From contig JAJEKV010000006.1 in assembly GCA_021234155.1 (NCBI GenBank), positions 8,211,003 through 8,275,002 on the forward strand: a stretch of DNA of 64,000 bases, read 5' to 3'. Within the stretch, counting starts at the first letter, position 1; each line of letters starts with the position of its first letter. The notes under the pieces are model-generated. The model saw only the letters and a list, made by a program, of their open reading frames with translations. It was not told the DNA's origin and ran no database searches. The translations under genes were made by a program, and so were the position numbers. Below are positions 1-12,119 of this stretch, piece by piece. Origin of the DNA: Isoetes taiwanensis. Taxonomy: Eukaryota; Streptophyta; Lycopodiopsida; Isoetales; Isoetaceae.

Positions 1-460
1 TGACCGTTTGCCCCCTTCCCCTCCAATTTTTGTTCTTGCACCTCGGGTGAAGTGTTCAGATATCCAAGGAGAGGGCTACCAAAAGTAAAAGATTTGTGGA
101 AATGGAGGATAAACATTGAAGCTGGCTGCATGAATAGGATGTTCACACAGAATGATGTTCACTGGTCATGTGTTCATGTGATTTTGCACTTGAAGCTTTA
201 TCAGAAGTGTTTGCAGGGAATAATGATGATTTTGCACTTGGAGACCTTTCTTCAAAAGTAAAATTAACGTATGCTGAGATACTTTTCGTTCTCACAAAGC
301 TTGCTGGACCCAACTTGGAGATTCTTCAAATGGCTTTCTATTTCTACTATTGAATTTGTAAGTGGAGGCTTCGGAGAAGTGGCAATTGCAAAGGGTTCCA
401 ACGTCGGACAAAAGTGCTCATGGTAAGTTTCCTTAGAAATTGTGAGTTTCAATGTGTAAC
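1..460 (+). other. Possible exon fragment, unrecognised
   Basis: Two overlapping short open frames lie at 52-261 and 168-353 on the plus strand. Neither has a motif I recognise, and both are short enough to be chance. A GTAAGT-like donor at about 421-428 follows an open stretch that reads glycine-rich around 365-420. It could be the tail of a gene lying mostly left of the window, but there is no independent support. The next 480 bases hold nothing I can name. Confidence 0.15.
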
Positions 461-942
461 ATGGATGCTAAACTAATATCATTTCATCAAATAACTAGCT
501 AATCACTATCATTATATTTGACTTGTAACTAGTGCTTTAGGGAAGATGCACAGCACTCCCCTAGAGTTGTCAGATGAATTATATCATATCTTGTTTTAAT
601 GCTAGATATTGGATGCCAATGCCGGTTATGATTGCTATCTCTTTTGTATTGATGCTCCCTCTTTGTGGCAAAACAGGCTTGCATTGACACCAGCACATGT
701 TACCATATGCACTAGCATATGCTTCACAATGTGCATATGCTTGACAATGTGCAGTTTACAATAGTTACATGATTGTTGTATTGCAATATAATATAAAGTA
801 CATAAAATATACTCAATAGTTGTTTGCAATGGAAATAATTTGTTTGTCTTGATGTTATTATGCTTTTTAGTAATTAATATTTAGGCCCATAAAGTTTACT
901 TATGTTTGCTTTAGTTAGGGCCCGAAGGGCCCAAAATTTTTT

Positions 943-1412
943 TTAATATAACAATCAACACACAACTACCATTAATATTATTAACACAAACCATTGCATT
1001 TAATACATTTAAATTAAAATCCCCCTTAAACCCCCTTTGGTTTGGGTGCATATTCACACGGGGGGTTACGTAGGGCAGCGAGAGCTCTAAAAATATATTT
1101 ACCATACATGTATAAAATTAACACCATTAAGTACATTCTCTCAAACCTTATAGTATTTTGCAAACCGTAATATACAGTATACAAAAACTTGTACATGGAT
1201 ACCCCACAAACGAGGATCGCTATGTGCGGTCCAGATCTTGGAATAAAGGGCAAATATGCCCATCCGACAGCTCTCGTTGCCCGGAGTAACCCCCCGTGTG
1301 AATATGCACCCAAACCAAAGGGGGTTTAAGGGGGATTTTAATTTAAATGTATTAAATGCAATGGTTTGTGTTAATAATATTAATGGTAGTTGTGTGTTGA
1401 TTGTTATATTAA
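943..1412. repeat. Fold-back element with 127-bp near-perfect inverted arms
   Basis: The left arm (943-1069) and right arm (1286-1412) are reverse complements with no mismatch that I could find by eye. Similarity continues inwards in weaker form for about 20 bp (GTAGGGCAGCGAGAGCT against its near complement). The spacer is about 215 bp. The outer edge starts TTAATATAAC. A short internal direct repeat (AATGGTAGTTGTGTG) occurs inside the right arm and again just outside it. A palindrome, GGGCCCGAAGGGCCC, lies just left at 918-932. It contains no coding frame that I trust, so this is a fold-back transposon or hairpin-type MITE. No clear target duplication was found. Confidence 0.75.
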
Positions 1413-1460
1413 TGGTAGTTGTGTGTGTTTAAGGGGGAAACCCAGGGTTTCGTAAGAAAA

Positions 1461-1510
1461 AGTTTAGGGTCTGCATCCTCGATTTAGGGTTTCAGTTAGG
1501 TTAGGGTTAT
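1461..1510 (+). other. Cluster of telomere-repeat-like (telo-box) motifs
   Basis: Three TTTAGGGT/TTAGGGTT words occur within 50 bases (near 1463, 1482 and 1500). They match the plant telomere unit TTTAGGG but are not in tandem array. In plant promoters and 5' leaders this motif (telo-box) is common in genes for translation and growth. A 64-codon open frame starts at 1696, but nothing in it is recognisable. This may be a regulatory region or chance. The following 500 bases hold no other signal. Confidence 0.3.
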
Positions 1511-2262
1511 TCAGCCCTTTTCTTTCTGGCGATGGCATCTCGGCTCTTCTAGGCACGCGCATTCTAGCTTAATCGGAAGGACCAGTCTAGTAGATAAAGA
1601 AGTAAATTCTTACCGGAACAAGGCAAATCTTCAGAGGCTTCAAAACTTCATTTACTGTTCGCAAGTTTTAGGATTTCGCAACAGACGATTTAACAATGAA
1701 GCCAAAATCTAATCATGGTCTAATCATGAAGTTTCACAGCGGCTACGACAAAGCAGTAAGAAGTTATCAAATCACTGTCATAGCTTATAGATTCGATAGA
1801 ATAGAAGGCCTTTTGCCGATTCGGCACATTTTAACAGAATATCTCAGCAGGCTTTCAAAGGGCAAAGGGTTCTTTTTTTTTCATCACTAGAAAGGTAAAA
1901 TTAGCTTAAAGTTCTTTAACTAGACTACTTTCAAAGTTTCCATAATATAGTTTCAAAATTTCTCACTTAAATAGGATACCACAAGCACTTGATACTGCAA
2001 TATTGGAGGATTTTTGAACTTTAAAGATATTGTTTACCTTCACAGCCGGGTTCAGCAAGTGTTGTTCGATTCTAAACATGCATATCAATTTTTTTCTATA
2101 TTCAATAAAGGATGCAACAAATCTGGAGCTTCGATTAGCATCAAGTACTTAATCCATCGGCTTTAATGTAGTTTCAAAAATCATGAAAGACTAGTTATAA
2201 TCTCAAATAAGCATAGCTTATTTTGTTAGCAGTGGAAGGTCAACTTGGACTTAGATTTCCCT

Positions 2263-2462
2263 GGGAAAAACTACAATATACCCCTAACTTTTTGCAAAAT
2301 TCACAACATACCCCTAACTTTTAGAAAGTTCCTGAAATGCCCCTAACGTATAGGTTTTTTAGGGGTATTTTGTGAATTTTTAGGGGCATTTTGTGAATTT
2401 TTGGAAAATTAGAGGTATACTGTGAATTTTGCAAAAAGTTAGGGGTATTTTGTAGTTTTCCC
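2263..2462. repeat. 200-bp fold-back MITE
   Basis: The ends are inverted repeats of about 42 bp. The left end starts GGGAAAAACTACAATATACC and continues CCTAACTTTTTGCAAAATTC. The right end is its reverse complement with about two differences. The middle repeats ACCCCTAAC or AGGGGTATTTTGTGAATTT several times, so nearly the whole unit can fold into one hairpin. It has no coding capacity. The size and structure are those of a miniature inverted-repeat element. No convincing target-site duplication was seen. Confidence 0.7.
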
Positions 2463-2536
2463 CTTAAACATACGAATTTCAAAAACCAGAAATCGTAAAC
2501 TACTATTTACAGGCTCCAAGAGAAATCGAAACCTTA

Positions 2537-2600
2537 GCTCTGATACCAATTGTTACGAATCAAAGGTTAGTCCATAATCAAAGATCAAACCAACACTAAA
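2537..2600 (-). other. LTR-retrotransposon primer-binding site and LTR edge
   Basis: On the minus strand the word TGGTATCAGAGC (2537-2548) follows an LTR-like end ...GTAACA at 2551. TGGTATCAGAGC is the classical plant primer-binding site complementary to the 3' end of initiator methionine tRNA. This suggests a minus-strand LTR element whose 5' LTR lies at higher coordinates from 2551. No second LTR, gag or pol domain is evident. A 69-codon minus frame at 2988-3197 (glutamine-rich, with LLQQVQQLVQEYQHL) could be a remnant. It is probably a degraded fragment. Confidence 0.4.
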
Positions 2601-3803
2601 ACACTAAGGATTTCCAGACTTGGCCTTCAGCCCAAAGCTCTCCACCCAATCGGGCTCGTAAAAGCAAGAGTCACCAAGATCGTCCATGCACAATTTATGT
2701 CAAGCTAGAAAAAGGTTTAGGATCATCAACCCTTAGAGAATCCTCTCTACGACACAGATATAGAGTTTATAGAAGGTGGCAAGAGGCAGTCGAAGGAGCA
2801 GAGGTAAAGGTATGTGGGCCAATTATAGGATCTCAACCTTTTCCAAGGATCCATAATTATCTCAATGGTGCAAGTCTTATGTTCATTTCCCATGTAACTA
2901 TCTTGTTCTTGCTTTCCGAACGACTCCCCCGAGAACCATCATATCATTGTTCTTGACCCCTGGGATATCTATGAGGATGGAGCTGAATTACAAGTTCAAA
3001 ACACCATGAATCTTGGATAGAGTGACATAAACCTTTTTTGGCAAGCTAATCTTAGGCTCTAATAGCTTCAATCCAGAGCTAGAGGCTGGCTCATAGGAAG
3101 TAACCCATTCCATGGGCTCTTTATTATCAAACTGCAAATGTTGATATTCTTGAACAAGTTGTTGGACTTGTTGCAACAAGATTGAAACCTCTTCCATAGG
3201 ACAAAATGCAAAATATGGACAAAGAAATACTTAGGCTCAGATCAGGCTAAAATGGGTGAAGGGATTTTGGTTCAAACATGAACCTACACAGAAACAAGAG
3301 AAAATATTAGAAAATTCACGAGAAATACTCAAAGAATACACTGGATCACTAGCTATACTTGATACAACAAAGCAAAATACAAAGGACTTGAGCCAGAAGG
3401 CTCAACATTGGCGTCAAACTGGAGGGGTTCGATAAGAATGAGACACCTCTATATATATCTAGACCAATTGTCATGATTGCACTACTTCAAAGGATGGGAT
3501 CACGCCAAGTGTTGCACATGTATGTAGCATCTGGAATGTTTCAAAACCTGTTGGAAATATTTGCGCAAGGAAATGTCTTTAAAAAAAAATCGTAGCTAAC
3601 TTAGCCAATGCGTATGTCTTGGATATGACAAATATATATGGTAAGAAAGAATGCCATTCTTGAAAGAAGTAGATGAATATAAAAAACTTTGTGGTAAATT
3701 TTATAGTTGGGGGCAAAAGAAGTATGCTATGGATTTTAAGGTGTTTTAGTCATTGTCATTGGATCTTACAATGTGTGGTCAACATCTGCCAGTAATGGAG
3801 AAC

Positions 3804-3941
3804 TTAAATTCCATTATCTCTCGGTCGGGCTTAAGTTTGACGAACATCGATGCACTAGTAGTCGTAAATCCATTAAATTCCATTATCTCTCCGGCGGGCT
3901 TAAGTTTGACGAACATCGATGCTTTAATAGTCTTAAATCCA
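3804..3941. repeat. 69-bp tandem duplication (2 copies)
   Basis: Copies start at 3804 and 3873. Each begins TTAAATTCCATTATCTCTC and contains CGGGCTTAAGTTTGACGAAC. The copies differ by only a few bases, so the duplication is recent. Because the unit is 23 codons long, a short open frame runs through both copies, but I see no reason to call it a gene. Confidence 0.8.
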
Positions 3942-3998
3942 TTAATATAAACACATGTTGCAGTTTGTAGGAGGGCAAGGAAACCATAGCTAGTACAG

Positions 3999-4080
3999 GA
4001 TTGAAATGAATTGAATTGAATTTTATAATCCATGCATGACGACCATACGGGTATTACACTCGTACGTACAAAGATGGCCG
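3999..4080 (-). repeat. LINE 3'-end remnant with pentanucleotide tail
   Basis: Read on the minus strand, a short stretch ending in ATGGATTATAAAATTCAATT runs into further TTCAA repeats. This resembles the 3' termini at 34.38-34.44 kb and at 40.85 kb, which also end in GATAAAA followed by a five-base microsatellite. It is probably a 5'-truncated copy of the same non-LTR retrotransposon family. Similarity is short, so confidence is low. From 4090 to 6118 I found no gene. That interval holds AT-rich sequence, two short frames without recognisable content (4654-5047), and a T-run at 5580. Confidence 0.35.
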
Positions 4081-6118
4081 TCAAATGGATGCAAGGTAGT
4101 TAAATGAAACATGATTTGAACTTCAACTTTCTAGTTGCATGTCTAGTTCATCGAAAAATCCCTTTCTTCCTTATCCAAAGTCATGAAGAATATTAAGCAA
4201 CCAATGAAGGCTAATAACAATCTCAACTACTTAAACATCTAGTTTGAATTAAAACATATGTTTTTTGCGATGTAAATACTCAATTTTAAAACTTTTCATT
4301 TCAAATAAGAAGAATAAAAATAATGAAGAATTATTCCTGTGATATTTTAGATTTCTCTAGACATCTTTGTAGGCAATTTATTTTTTCACCTCTCTAGACA
4401 TGTCTTTGAGGTTGGTAGAATACAATGCTTGTTGATTTCTAGCATTGCATGGGGGGTGATGCCATCCATGTGTGTTCTTGCTATAAATTGTGCTCTATAT
4501 ACACGAAAATTCGAGGAAGATTGTATTATGATTGATGATAAAAGTACTTTTCCCTTTTAGACTTATATTTACAAAAGCCGTCCAACTGTTTGCCCCAAAA
4601 TGAATAAAATCAAGGTGAATTCTATGACAAAGACACCATAAAGTGTTCCGCGATCAAGTATATAACCATATATTGAAATCCCTGACATATTGAGCTTCAT
4701 GTATGTGACTGGTTATAGCAACAACAAAGGTATAAGAATAAATATAATATGATACAAAAGAGGATGACTCTATGTTAGTAGAATTATATCTAGTACTCTT
4801 ATTACAAGCAAAATGTATTAGAAGTGAAAAAGATAGTGTAGGTAGGAATATTACTTTTAGCCTTCCTCTTATTGGGACTTGGAGTTTATCACCCCACTTG
4901 GTTAGGGATTTGGAGTCAAACAATTATTCATTTGCCATACATCAAGATGTGCAGCTAAGATTGCATGAAGAGTCTAAGCTTTGCGTACTACAATTGATGA
5001 GGGTTCTCAAGTGTTTGTGTTGCCCAGCCCTACGACCATGTTTCTAGCCTAAGGTTATAGGTTTTAGGAAAGCACTACATAGTGTAGGGTTAGTTAATAA
5101 TAATTTGTCACTTGCAGATGCTTATAAATATAGCAATTCAACAATCTGGTTGGCTCGATTCTAGCAATTTGTAGTTATAAGGGTAAGTTTTCTCCAAAGG
5201 CCATGCCCTCCAAACTCAACTTGAGCTCCTGCAATTAGGTCTTTTGCAATGACATAATGCCATAGACTATTACAATGCCTCATAGCTACAGCTGGGCTTC
5301 ACATTAATCGTTTAGTAAAGCAAACTAAGGGAGAGATTCGACTACGGCATTTAGAACTTAATTTTTAATTACAAGCAAATAAAGTTTTGACACGTCTGAA
5401 AATTAGGAGGCTTGACATATTCCACTTTGCCTGGTCTTTATGTGCATATGCCAAGGTGTCATTATTTTAACTATTTTTTAACTGCCAGCCAATAATCCCT
5501 GTCCTTTAGAAAATAAAAATATAACCACCTATCTCTTATTGCCACGTAGGAGGAAAGCTTAACATCCTTTTCTTGATCTGTTTTTTTTTTTTAAAGGACA
5601 TGCATGAGCGTGGAATCTCATGCGCAAACACTCCATTTTAATATGGAGACTTTTAATGCCACGTCAATAAAAGACCCCCACTGTAATTGAATCTCACCCT
5701 AATATAATGTCTTGGGTTAATCAACTAGATTATTATATTTCAGTTTGGCTTCATTGGGCCACCCAAAGTGGGCCCATCACACAAGAATAATTTTGGGGTA
5801 AGAGAGGCTCTAACTCTTGGAGCTCAGGATTTCACTTTAGCTATGAGACATACACGCTAGCAAACTACGCAAGCCACCTCATCTTTCTTGCTTTTGAGGT
5901 TCAAAAACTTTGTTATTCATACTAGTAGATTAAAAGTTCCTATATGCTTAGAATACCCAAATCGACATGGAGCCCTAATTTGGATCTCCATTTAAATTAT
6001 CACAAAAAGGGATTCTCCAATTTGTGGCTAGTAGTGGTTAATCTCTCTAACCAAACCTCTCACAATTACATATTTAAGTCATCTCATTATAGGGAAAGAG
6101 ATATGGAAATGAACTTAC

Positions 6119-7491
6119 CTAGTGCCTGACCTCTGGAAAATTCTATTGGACCATATGGGAATTCTTCAGAAGGTGTGTCACAAGCTTCAATAGCATGCCA
6201 TTCACATACAGCAGCCACAATTCCGTAAGCTTTATGAGATATGGATGTAGCTCCATTTAGACAGAGAAATAACCCTGAGATTTGAACTGCAGAATTAATC
6301 TGCCACACATACCAAAACCCAATCAGGTAAACTACCTAACCTAATTTAAATAAAAATACACACTTACAAATAGGCCACTGGCTTTCAGAAAGTTGAGATT
6401 TTCAGGAGATGAAAGAAGAAGCATAAGGGATACAGCCTGAGTTGCAGTAGTGGTAAGTAAAGAGAGAGTCAGGAAAAGGCGCCCGCGCTCGCTGATCTTG
6501 TTTAGCTGGTGTCTGATCTGCATATATTCTGCTAGAAGAATAGGCGCATCCTTTGTTTCTGATAGCATGTTAAGAAAACCATCGAGGCGCAATGTTTGAA
6601 GAGAGCACATGAGGCTGAAGAGCACACACATCACTAGGTACATGCCTGTCTTGTATGTCCATGCTACCATAGATGGTATCCATAGTATTACTACTTCATT
6701 TTGACCTAGCTGTATGCCTGGAATGTCAAATGAGGTCTTAGAAAACCACCACAGCCTAATTGGTGCCTCTAAGAGCAGCAGTGGCAAAATTATGGTGGAT
6801 AATAAATGCACAGCATGCTGAAACAGAAACAGAAGGAGCTTTTCAGTTTCTTATACACAGAAAAATTATATAAACTAACTTCTAAGATAAACAGCATGCA
6901 GCATGCTTAACAGAAACAGAAGAAACATTTAGCTTTTTGAACAGAAAAAAATAACTTAATTATTGTCCTAGACATACTCACATCGACTCTTTCTGTGTAC
7001 CCTAGAAGAACTTCTCTTCTTTCCTTTTTCAGTTTATGCAGCATCAGCAACTTTCTCAAGCCATGTGTTCTCAGTACAGATGAAAGAATGAAGAAGGATA
7101 AGGCACAGAGCAGAGAACTAGACATATTTTCTGTTATGTTGTACCACTTACAATTTTCACACTGTATCCAAACAATTTCAAAAACTGGAATGACCACTGC
7201 AAGAAGGATGAATAGGAGCCATGAAAATAGCATTTGGCAACCACTGGACTGATCAAGGGCCATCCAAAACAGACCAAATCTGAGGCCTTGAAGGTCCTGA
7301 TCAAAATTGGTTTTAGCCCTTGTAAATTTCTTGGTGAAGGCTCTGTTGTACATTTTCTGGCGATGGATTTTGTCAGCAACAGGCGTAGGCACATTAGGAG
7401 ATCCATTATCCAGTGATCCAAAGCCTGCAAAAACTATATTTCTAGGTGGAGGAATAAGGGGAGTAATAGAAGAAGCTCCATTCAAGACCAT
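6119..7491 (-). CDS. DUF3537 / plant gustatory-receptor-like (GRL) membrane protein, three exons
   Basis: Exons on the minus strand are 7491-6982, 6817-6368 and 6299-6119. Donors are GTGAGT, GTAAGT and GTAAGT, acceptors are TTTCAG and GGCAG, and the first two introns are phase 0. The start is the ATG at 7491. The protein has an LRFGLFWMALDQSS region, several hydrophobic helices, the LRLDGFLNML and LLAEYMQIRHQLNKISERGR loop, then SGLFLCLNGATSISHKAYGI and an EWHA motif. This order matches land-plant DUF3537 proteins, polytopic membrane proteins distantly related to insect odorant/gustatory receptors. Their role in plants is not settled. Family members have one more C-terminal exon (a final transmembrane helix). 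The third exon ends in a donor with one base left over, and I could not find the partner exon down to 5 kb. No in-frame stop or frameshift is visible, unlike most neighbours. Confidence 0.87.
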
Positions 7492-7499
7492 GCCGGAAA

Positions 7500-8897
7500 A
7501 ATGTAATTGATTTACTTACAAAGCATTGGAGATGCATGGTTTTAGAAAACCTTTTTTTATAATGTGCTTGCTTGGGTCGCTACGTGAAGGGTCGTGTGCG
7601 TAGCCAGGCATAATCTATCGTGCAAATGTGGCCCCACTAAACCGTGTAGAATACTATCTCTCACTCAGCTTTTTAAAACCTAGGGCTGACTCACTGTACA
7701 AAACATGGCTCTCTTTGACCATTTGAAATGGTCCATTCCTCACCTACTAATCATTACCAGTCATACATATGGTGATACTTCTTTATCACACGACTAAGTC
7801 AATGCTCTTACTGCAATTAATTTTTTCTGGTTGCCATTTTGAGTCAGTGGTGCATTCGCATGTTCCTTCATGTTTAATGCATTTACAGAAACTGAACATG
7901 CCAATATGCCAAAACCATAGCCCAGTTAAGTCAATTCAATGTCAACATGACAAATGTGCCAAAACCCATTGTCGTCATGTTTAGCCAATTTCGTTCCACG
8001 TCAACATGATGTTTTTGGCATCTATGTGCCTGTGGCGACCGCCATGAGGGCGTCATGGAAAATGGCTGCCGGTTATTCGCCACATAAACCAACAATTCGC
8101 CACGTTAGAAAAATGTTGTGAAGGTATGTCGCCATGTGTCAACATTTTTGTAACATGGGAACAACTAAAATGTGTGTACCATCACAATAGCGAGGTGTAA
8201 CGCTACATGTAAATCATCTCCAAGATATTGATCCAGAACAAATGTCTAACTTGTGGCCATTGATTTCCAGAATATTCCTACATATCTTCTCTCTCTTAAA
8301 TTGTCCACCGTTCCACAAATCTGTGATGGGGTCAAATGCCATTTTCCACGTCAGCATATGATTCTCAAACCATTGCACCAAGTCAACATGCAAGTCAATT
8401 CATGTACCTCTTCTCCACACAAAAATACTCTATGAAATACCAGCATGACATGAATGAAATTGCATGCCATATTAGTATGTCCCACATATTATATTCTCTT
8501 ACTAAACTTATAGAGCTAAATGCTTCATAAGACAAAGGAAGAACATAAATTGTTTAAAGAAAACCGGAAAATTTTTGTGATATCGACAATTGGGGCGGTC
8601 GTTCTTGCGGTTTTGAGAAGATCCAATGGGTTAAACTTGTGAATGAACATGGGTTCGTTGAGCTAGAAGGGGATATGGGATTCACTTGGTGTAAAGGATG
8701 GGTAGGACAAGGTAGGATTTATGCAAGAGGGTAGAAGCATGAAAGGGTGGGCAAAAAAAGTGCCCGTATTTTACATTTACAAATTCAAAATGCAAGGAAA
8801 TCCCTCCCCCCCAGAAATTATTATTCTTGGAATGAATCATTAATAGGGCAAATAATTTTGAACTCTCCTCCGGCTACTGTTCAACCTTCCTCCCCTT
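7500..8897. other. Intergenic region without recognisable gene
   Basis: This stretch is upstream of the minus-strand DUF3537 gene and may contain its promoter. Short plus-strand frames (7769-7984, 8253-8530) have no motif. The words CGTCAACATG/GTCAACATG recur loosely around 7935-8010 and 8350-8400, but I could not define a repeat unit. Nothing else was supported. Confidence 0.3.
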
Positions 8898-9010
8898 TCG
8901 AACCTCCATAGCCGAAAGCTTGACATCCATATTCGAACCTCCATAGCGAAAAGCTTGACATCCATATTCGAACCTCCATAGCCAAGATCATGACCTCCAT
9001 AGCCAAAAGC
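8898..9010. repeat. 35-bp tandem repeat, about three copies
   Basis: Units start at 8898, 8933 and 8968. Each begins TCGAACCTCCATAGC and continues with AAAGCTTGACATCCATAT. The third unit is altered, and a partial fourth ends near 9010. It is non-coding and has no relation to the neighbouring repeats that I could see. Confidence 0.75.
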
Positions 9011-9389
9011 TTGTATTTTTTGAGATTTGAAGCACCGGGGAAGAGATCATGACGGCGACTTGGAACAAAGACATCTCAAGGAAATCTCCTGCAACAAACC
9101 TGTAAAGCCCATGCCAAGGTCTCCCACTAGAGCGCCAGAAAACTCAAGAGTGGGTCTTCTTGATCGGGGAGGTTTTCCGCCTCGAAGTTTGACAAGGTAA
9201 GCATCAGCGACTTAGGAGCAACAATTTTGATAGCATGTTTCGGGGCTAGTGCAAATAGTGCAGGATGTTTGGGTTCCAAGCCCCTTTGTGTTAGGGGTTA
9301 TCAAGAGTGCGGGATTAAGCTTTGGTTGGATGGCGATTTTTTTCCGTGTATGAGCACGTTTTTGTAGGAAGGACATTGCAAATCATCAC

Positions 9390-10020
9390 ATTCCATTGTA
9401 TTTTGCCCGAGCATATGCACTTCATTACAAAGGAGTAAGCATTGATTGGGATGAGGTGAAAGCAAGTGCAAGTCTTCATTCAAAAGGCTCTCAAAAAGAA
9501 TTTGACCTGAAAAAATTAGCTACAGTAAAGTCTTCCAATGTTAAAGCTATTAAATGTATGCCTCAGGTAGAATTGGGGCAGCAGTTGGAAATGATGAAAA
9601 GGTGGAGGGAAACAAGAGCATTAGATTCGCCTCCATGCTTGATGAAATCTGAGACTTTAAAAGAGAAAAAGGAAAACAATAGAAATTGAACTGTTGAAGC
9701 ATGAGAGTGATAAGAGCTTCTTGACAAGACTTGTGCAGAGTAAAGATGCAAAAATATGTGAGCAGTTCAGCATTATGACAAGTTTAAAAGCAAGCGGGAA
9801 GCCAACTGATGTGCAAATGGCTTTGGCATCCCATTTAGAGGAGGAGAAATCAAGTTATATTGCTGACTTAGATGCTCTAATGATTCCCATTGATTGTTTA
9901 AAGGCTGATTTGCAAGAATTAGAAGCTGCCATTGAAAAAAAATCAGCAAGGATTTGGAAGTTAATTCCAACCGTGAGAATAGAATAAAGGAGATGACTAA
10001 GCATTTGGAAAGATCGGACC
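9390..10020 (+). pseudogene. Unrecognised charged helical protein, frameshifted
   Basis: A plus-strand frame runs from about 9390 to 9689 (including YKGVSIDWDEVKA and LGQQLEMMKRWRE). After a one-base shift in an A-rich tract near 9665 it continues to about 9955, and after another shift to about 10020 (NRIKEMTKHLERSD). The content is lysine/glutamate-rich with heptad-like spacing, suggesting coiled coil. I do not recognise a family. It may be an upstream part of the spliced gene at 10.8-14.1 kb, which has the same strand and similar composition. The shifts could be real decay or sequencing errors. Confidence 0.4.
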
Positions 10021-10838
10021 GATAGGCTGCGGCCCGCTCCCATACTGCAAAGAAGACGGACCGCTTCATTCTCACATATAAGCAATACTTGCTGGATGCA
10101 CGATTGCCTTGACTCGACCATGGTAATATCTCCACTTTGTGGTCATACATATTGTCTATTTTGTCTTGTATTCAGGGTTTCAACGACGAATACATGTGTA
10201 CATGATTGTTCATGGTCCGAGGACCTGCGACACTGCTTAGGAATCCCTTCCGAAGGTACATCTATTTCTATTTTGATTACATAATTAGTTTGAGTGTACT
10301 TAGATGTAGTTAGTTTCCATCATGTACATAACTGTATTAACATTTGATTTGGCGTGGTTTTGTCTTTACTGTAAAGAGGAAATGTATTTGCTTCTGTACT
10401 TTACATTTACATGTGCCATGAAGTGCTTTTCTGGAATTCCTTTACAGGGTGTATTAATAGGGTGTATTGCATTTACATGTGATCAGAAATGCATATGAAT
10501 TTGGTATTTGACTTTCCTTTACATTCAATGCTGAATGATGTATTTGATAGGGTGTATTGATAAAATATTTTGTTCTGAAATGCATTTGAATTTAGTATTT
10601 GGTTTTCCTTTACATTGTGATAGCTATGTACACTAATGTACTTCTATTTTGTCGTTACATTATCAGCAGAAAGTTTGCCTGTAGTAAAAACCTACTTGCA
10701 TGTAATTAACATTTGTTCTGTTTTGATTTGCATCTGATTGTTTTTTCTTCAGATTTTGCTTCTATCTACTCTACATCTCCCCTTGATTCTGAATCAAGTG
10801 TTTACATTTCTTATTGACACCCAATTGTGTCAATGCAG

Positions 10839-11928
10839 ACATGGGTAGTATCAAAGAAAGAAGAAGTAAAACTGCAGGTAAACTAAACAATTCATGTTTC
10901 GTGCACTATGCTTAAGTTCTGAATATAGAAAAATCTCATGTTGTAGGTGAAAAGAAGAATGTTATTGGGAAGGGGTTGCATTTACCATTCTCAGACATCC
11001 CAATTCTTTGAACTCGGCACAAAAGATGCTGCTCCTATCGATGTTGGAAGTCCATCCACATCTACATCACCTTTGAGAATTGCAACAACTCATAAGCAAT
11101 CAGTGCAGGATTTGGAGACAGAGGGGTATGTGGAAGGTAGGGTGATTACATTCTGATTACATTAAGATTGCATCTGTTGTAGTTAGAGTTCACTAATGTT
11201 CAATATTTTGCAGCAGAGGTTGTTTTCCAAAAAGAGATCCCCTATTTGAAGCCGAGCTGCTATTATTGAGCAACTAATGAAAGCCCGGAAAAGCAATTCT
11301 CTCTCCTTTTCAGGGTTTCTATTTTTTTTTTGTATTTTGAAACTTACGTTGACGTGTTTACAGATAAAATTACTGAAGATGTTGGTGACGACATTGAAAA
11401 CAGTCCTGAAGCTGCTGTTGAAGTTCAAGTTGAGGAAAAGGCTTGTTCTTTGGCAGGTACGTGTTTCTTTTTTTGTCTTGCTTTCAAAACATTAGAATGA
11501 AGCACTTTCTTGTCTTCTAGAGACTTGCTAACGATTCAAAGGAGCTAGATGATGTTGAAGAAGCCTTGGAGATTGCAGCCAAGGCAACGACTAAATTTAT
11601 GGTCAAAGCTGATGCCAAAACAGCTGGAAAAAAGAGAGTGCAAACCAGGCGGGAACATCCATTGCGCAGTAATTGCTAGCTTACATTGACTTACTTATAC
11701 TTCAGTAGCTTATTATATTTTACTCGTTTTGCAGGTCTAAACAACTGGAAACAGAGATTGGAAGGTATCAATTTATGCTTTATTGTCATGGATCAATTGT
11801 TAATATGACACTAACATCTTGGATCGACAAACGTAAATGATGACAAGGATAAACTTATGGAATTCACGCCATTCACGCCATTCAAGAACCGTCCACGGGC
11901 TGAAATGAAAGTGGTTGCATCGACATAG
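10839..11928 (+). CDS. Candidate spliced gene of unknown function
   Basis: Exon-like blocks with good splice signals are 10839-10877, 10947-11136, 11364-11456, 11521-11668, 11735-11764, and a terminal block ending in TAG at 11928. Blocks one to three join in frame (phase 0, then phase 1 with a G completed to GAT). The third is acidic (KITEDVGDDIENSPEAA). The fourth is helical and basic (ELDDVEEALEIAAKATTKF, then KKRVQTRREHP). It joins in phase to the fifth, but the join from the third needs a one-base shift. The last block has FTPFTPFKNRPRAEMK. No domain is recognised. A nuclear or chromatin protein would fit the composition, but that is a guess. Confidence 0.5.
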
Positions 11929-12119
11929 CAATTTTATGTGCAACTAACTCTAAAATGAGTAGCCGCTTAGTGGATCTTTATGGCGGTAATAACTGGGGTT
12001 GTAAATTTGTATTTGTTGCTATTCCTTGTCTCTAATGTTAATCTTAATCTAATCCGGTGCTTGTATGAGACATTGCCTTTCGGTGGAAGAACAAAATCTT
12101 TTTTTTATCCCGTTTACAA

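Noticed and set aside
7234-7510. Plus-strand ORFs opposite DUF3537 exon 1
   Set aside because: They are antisense shadows of a clearly conserved exon.
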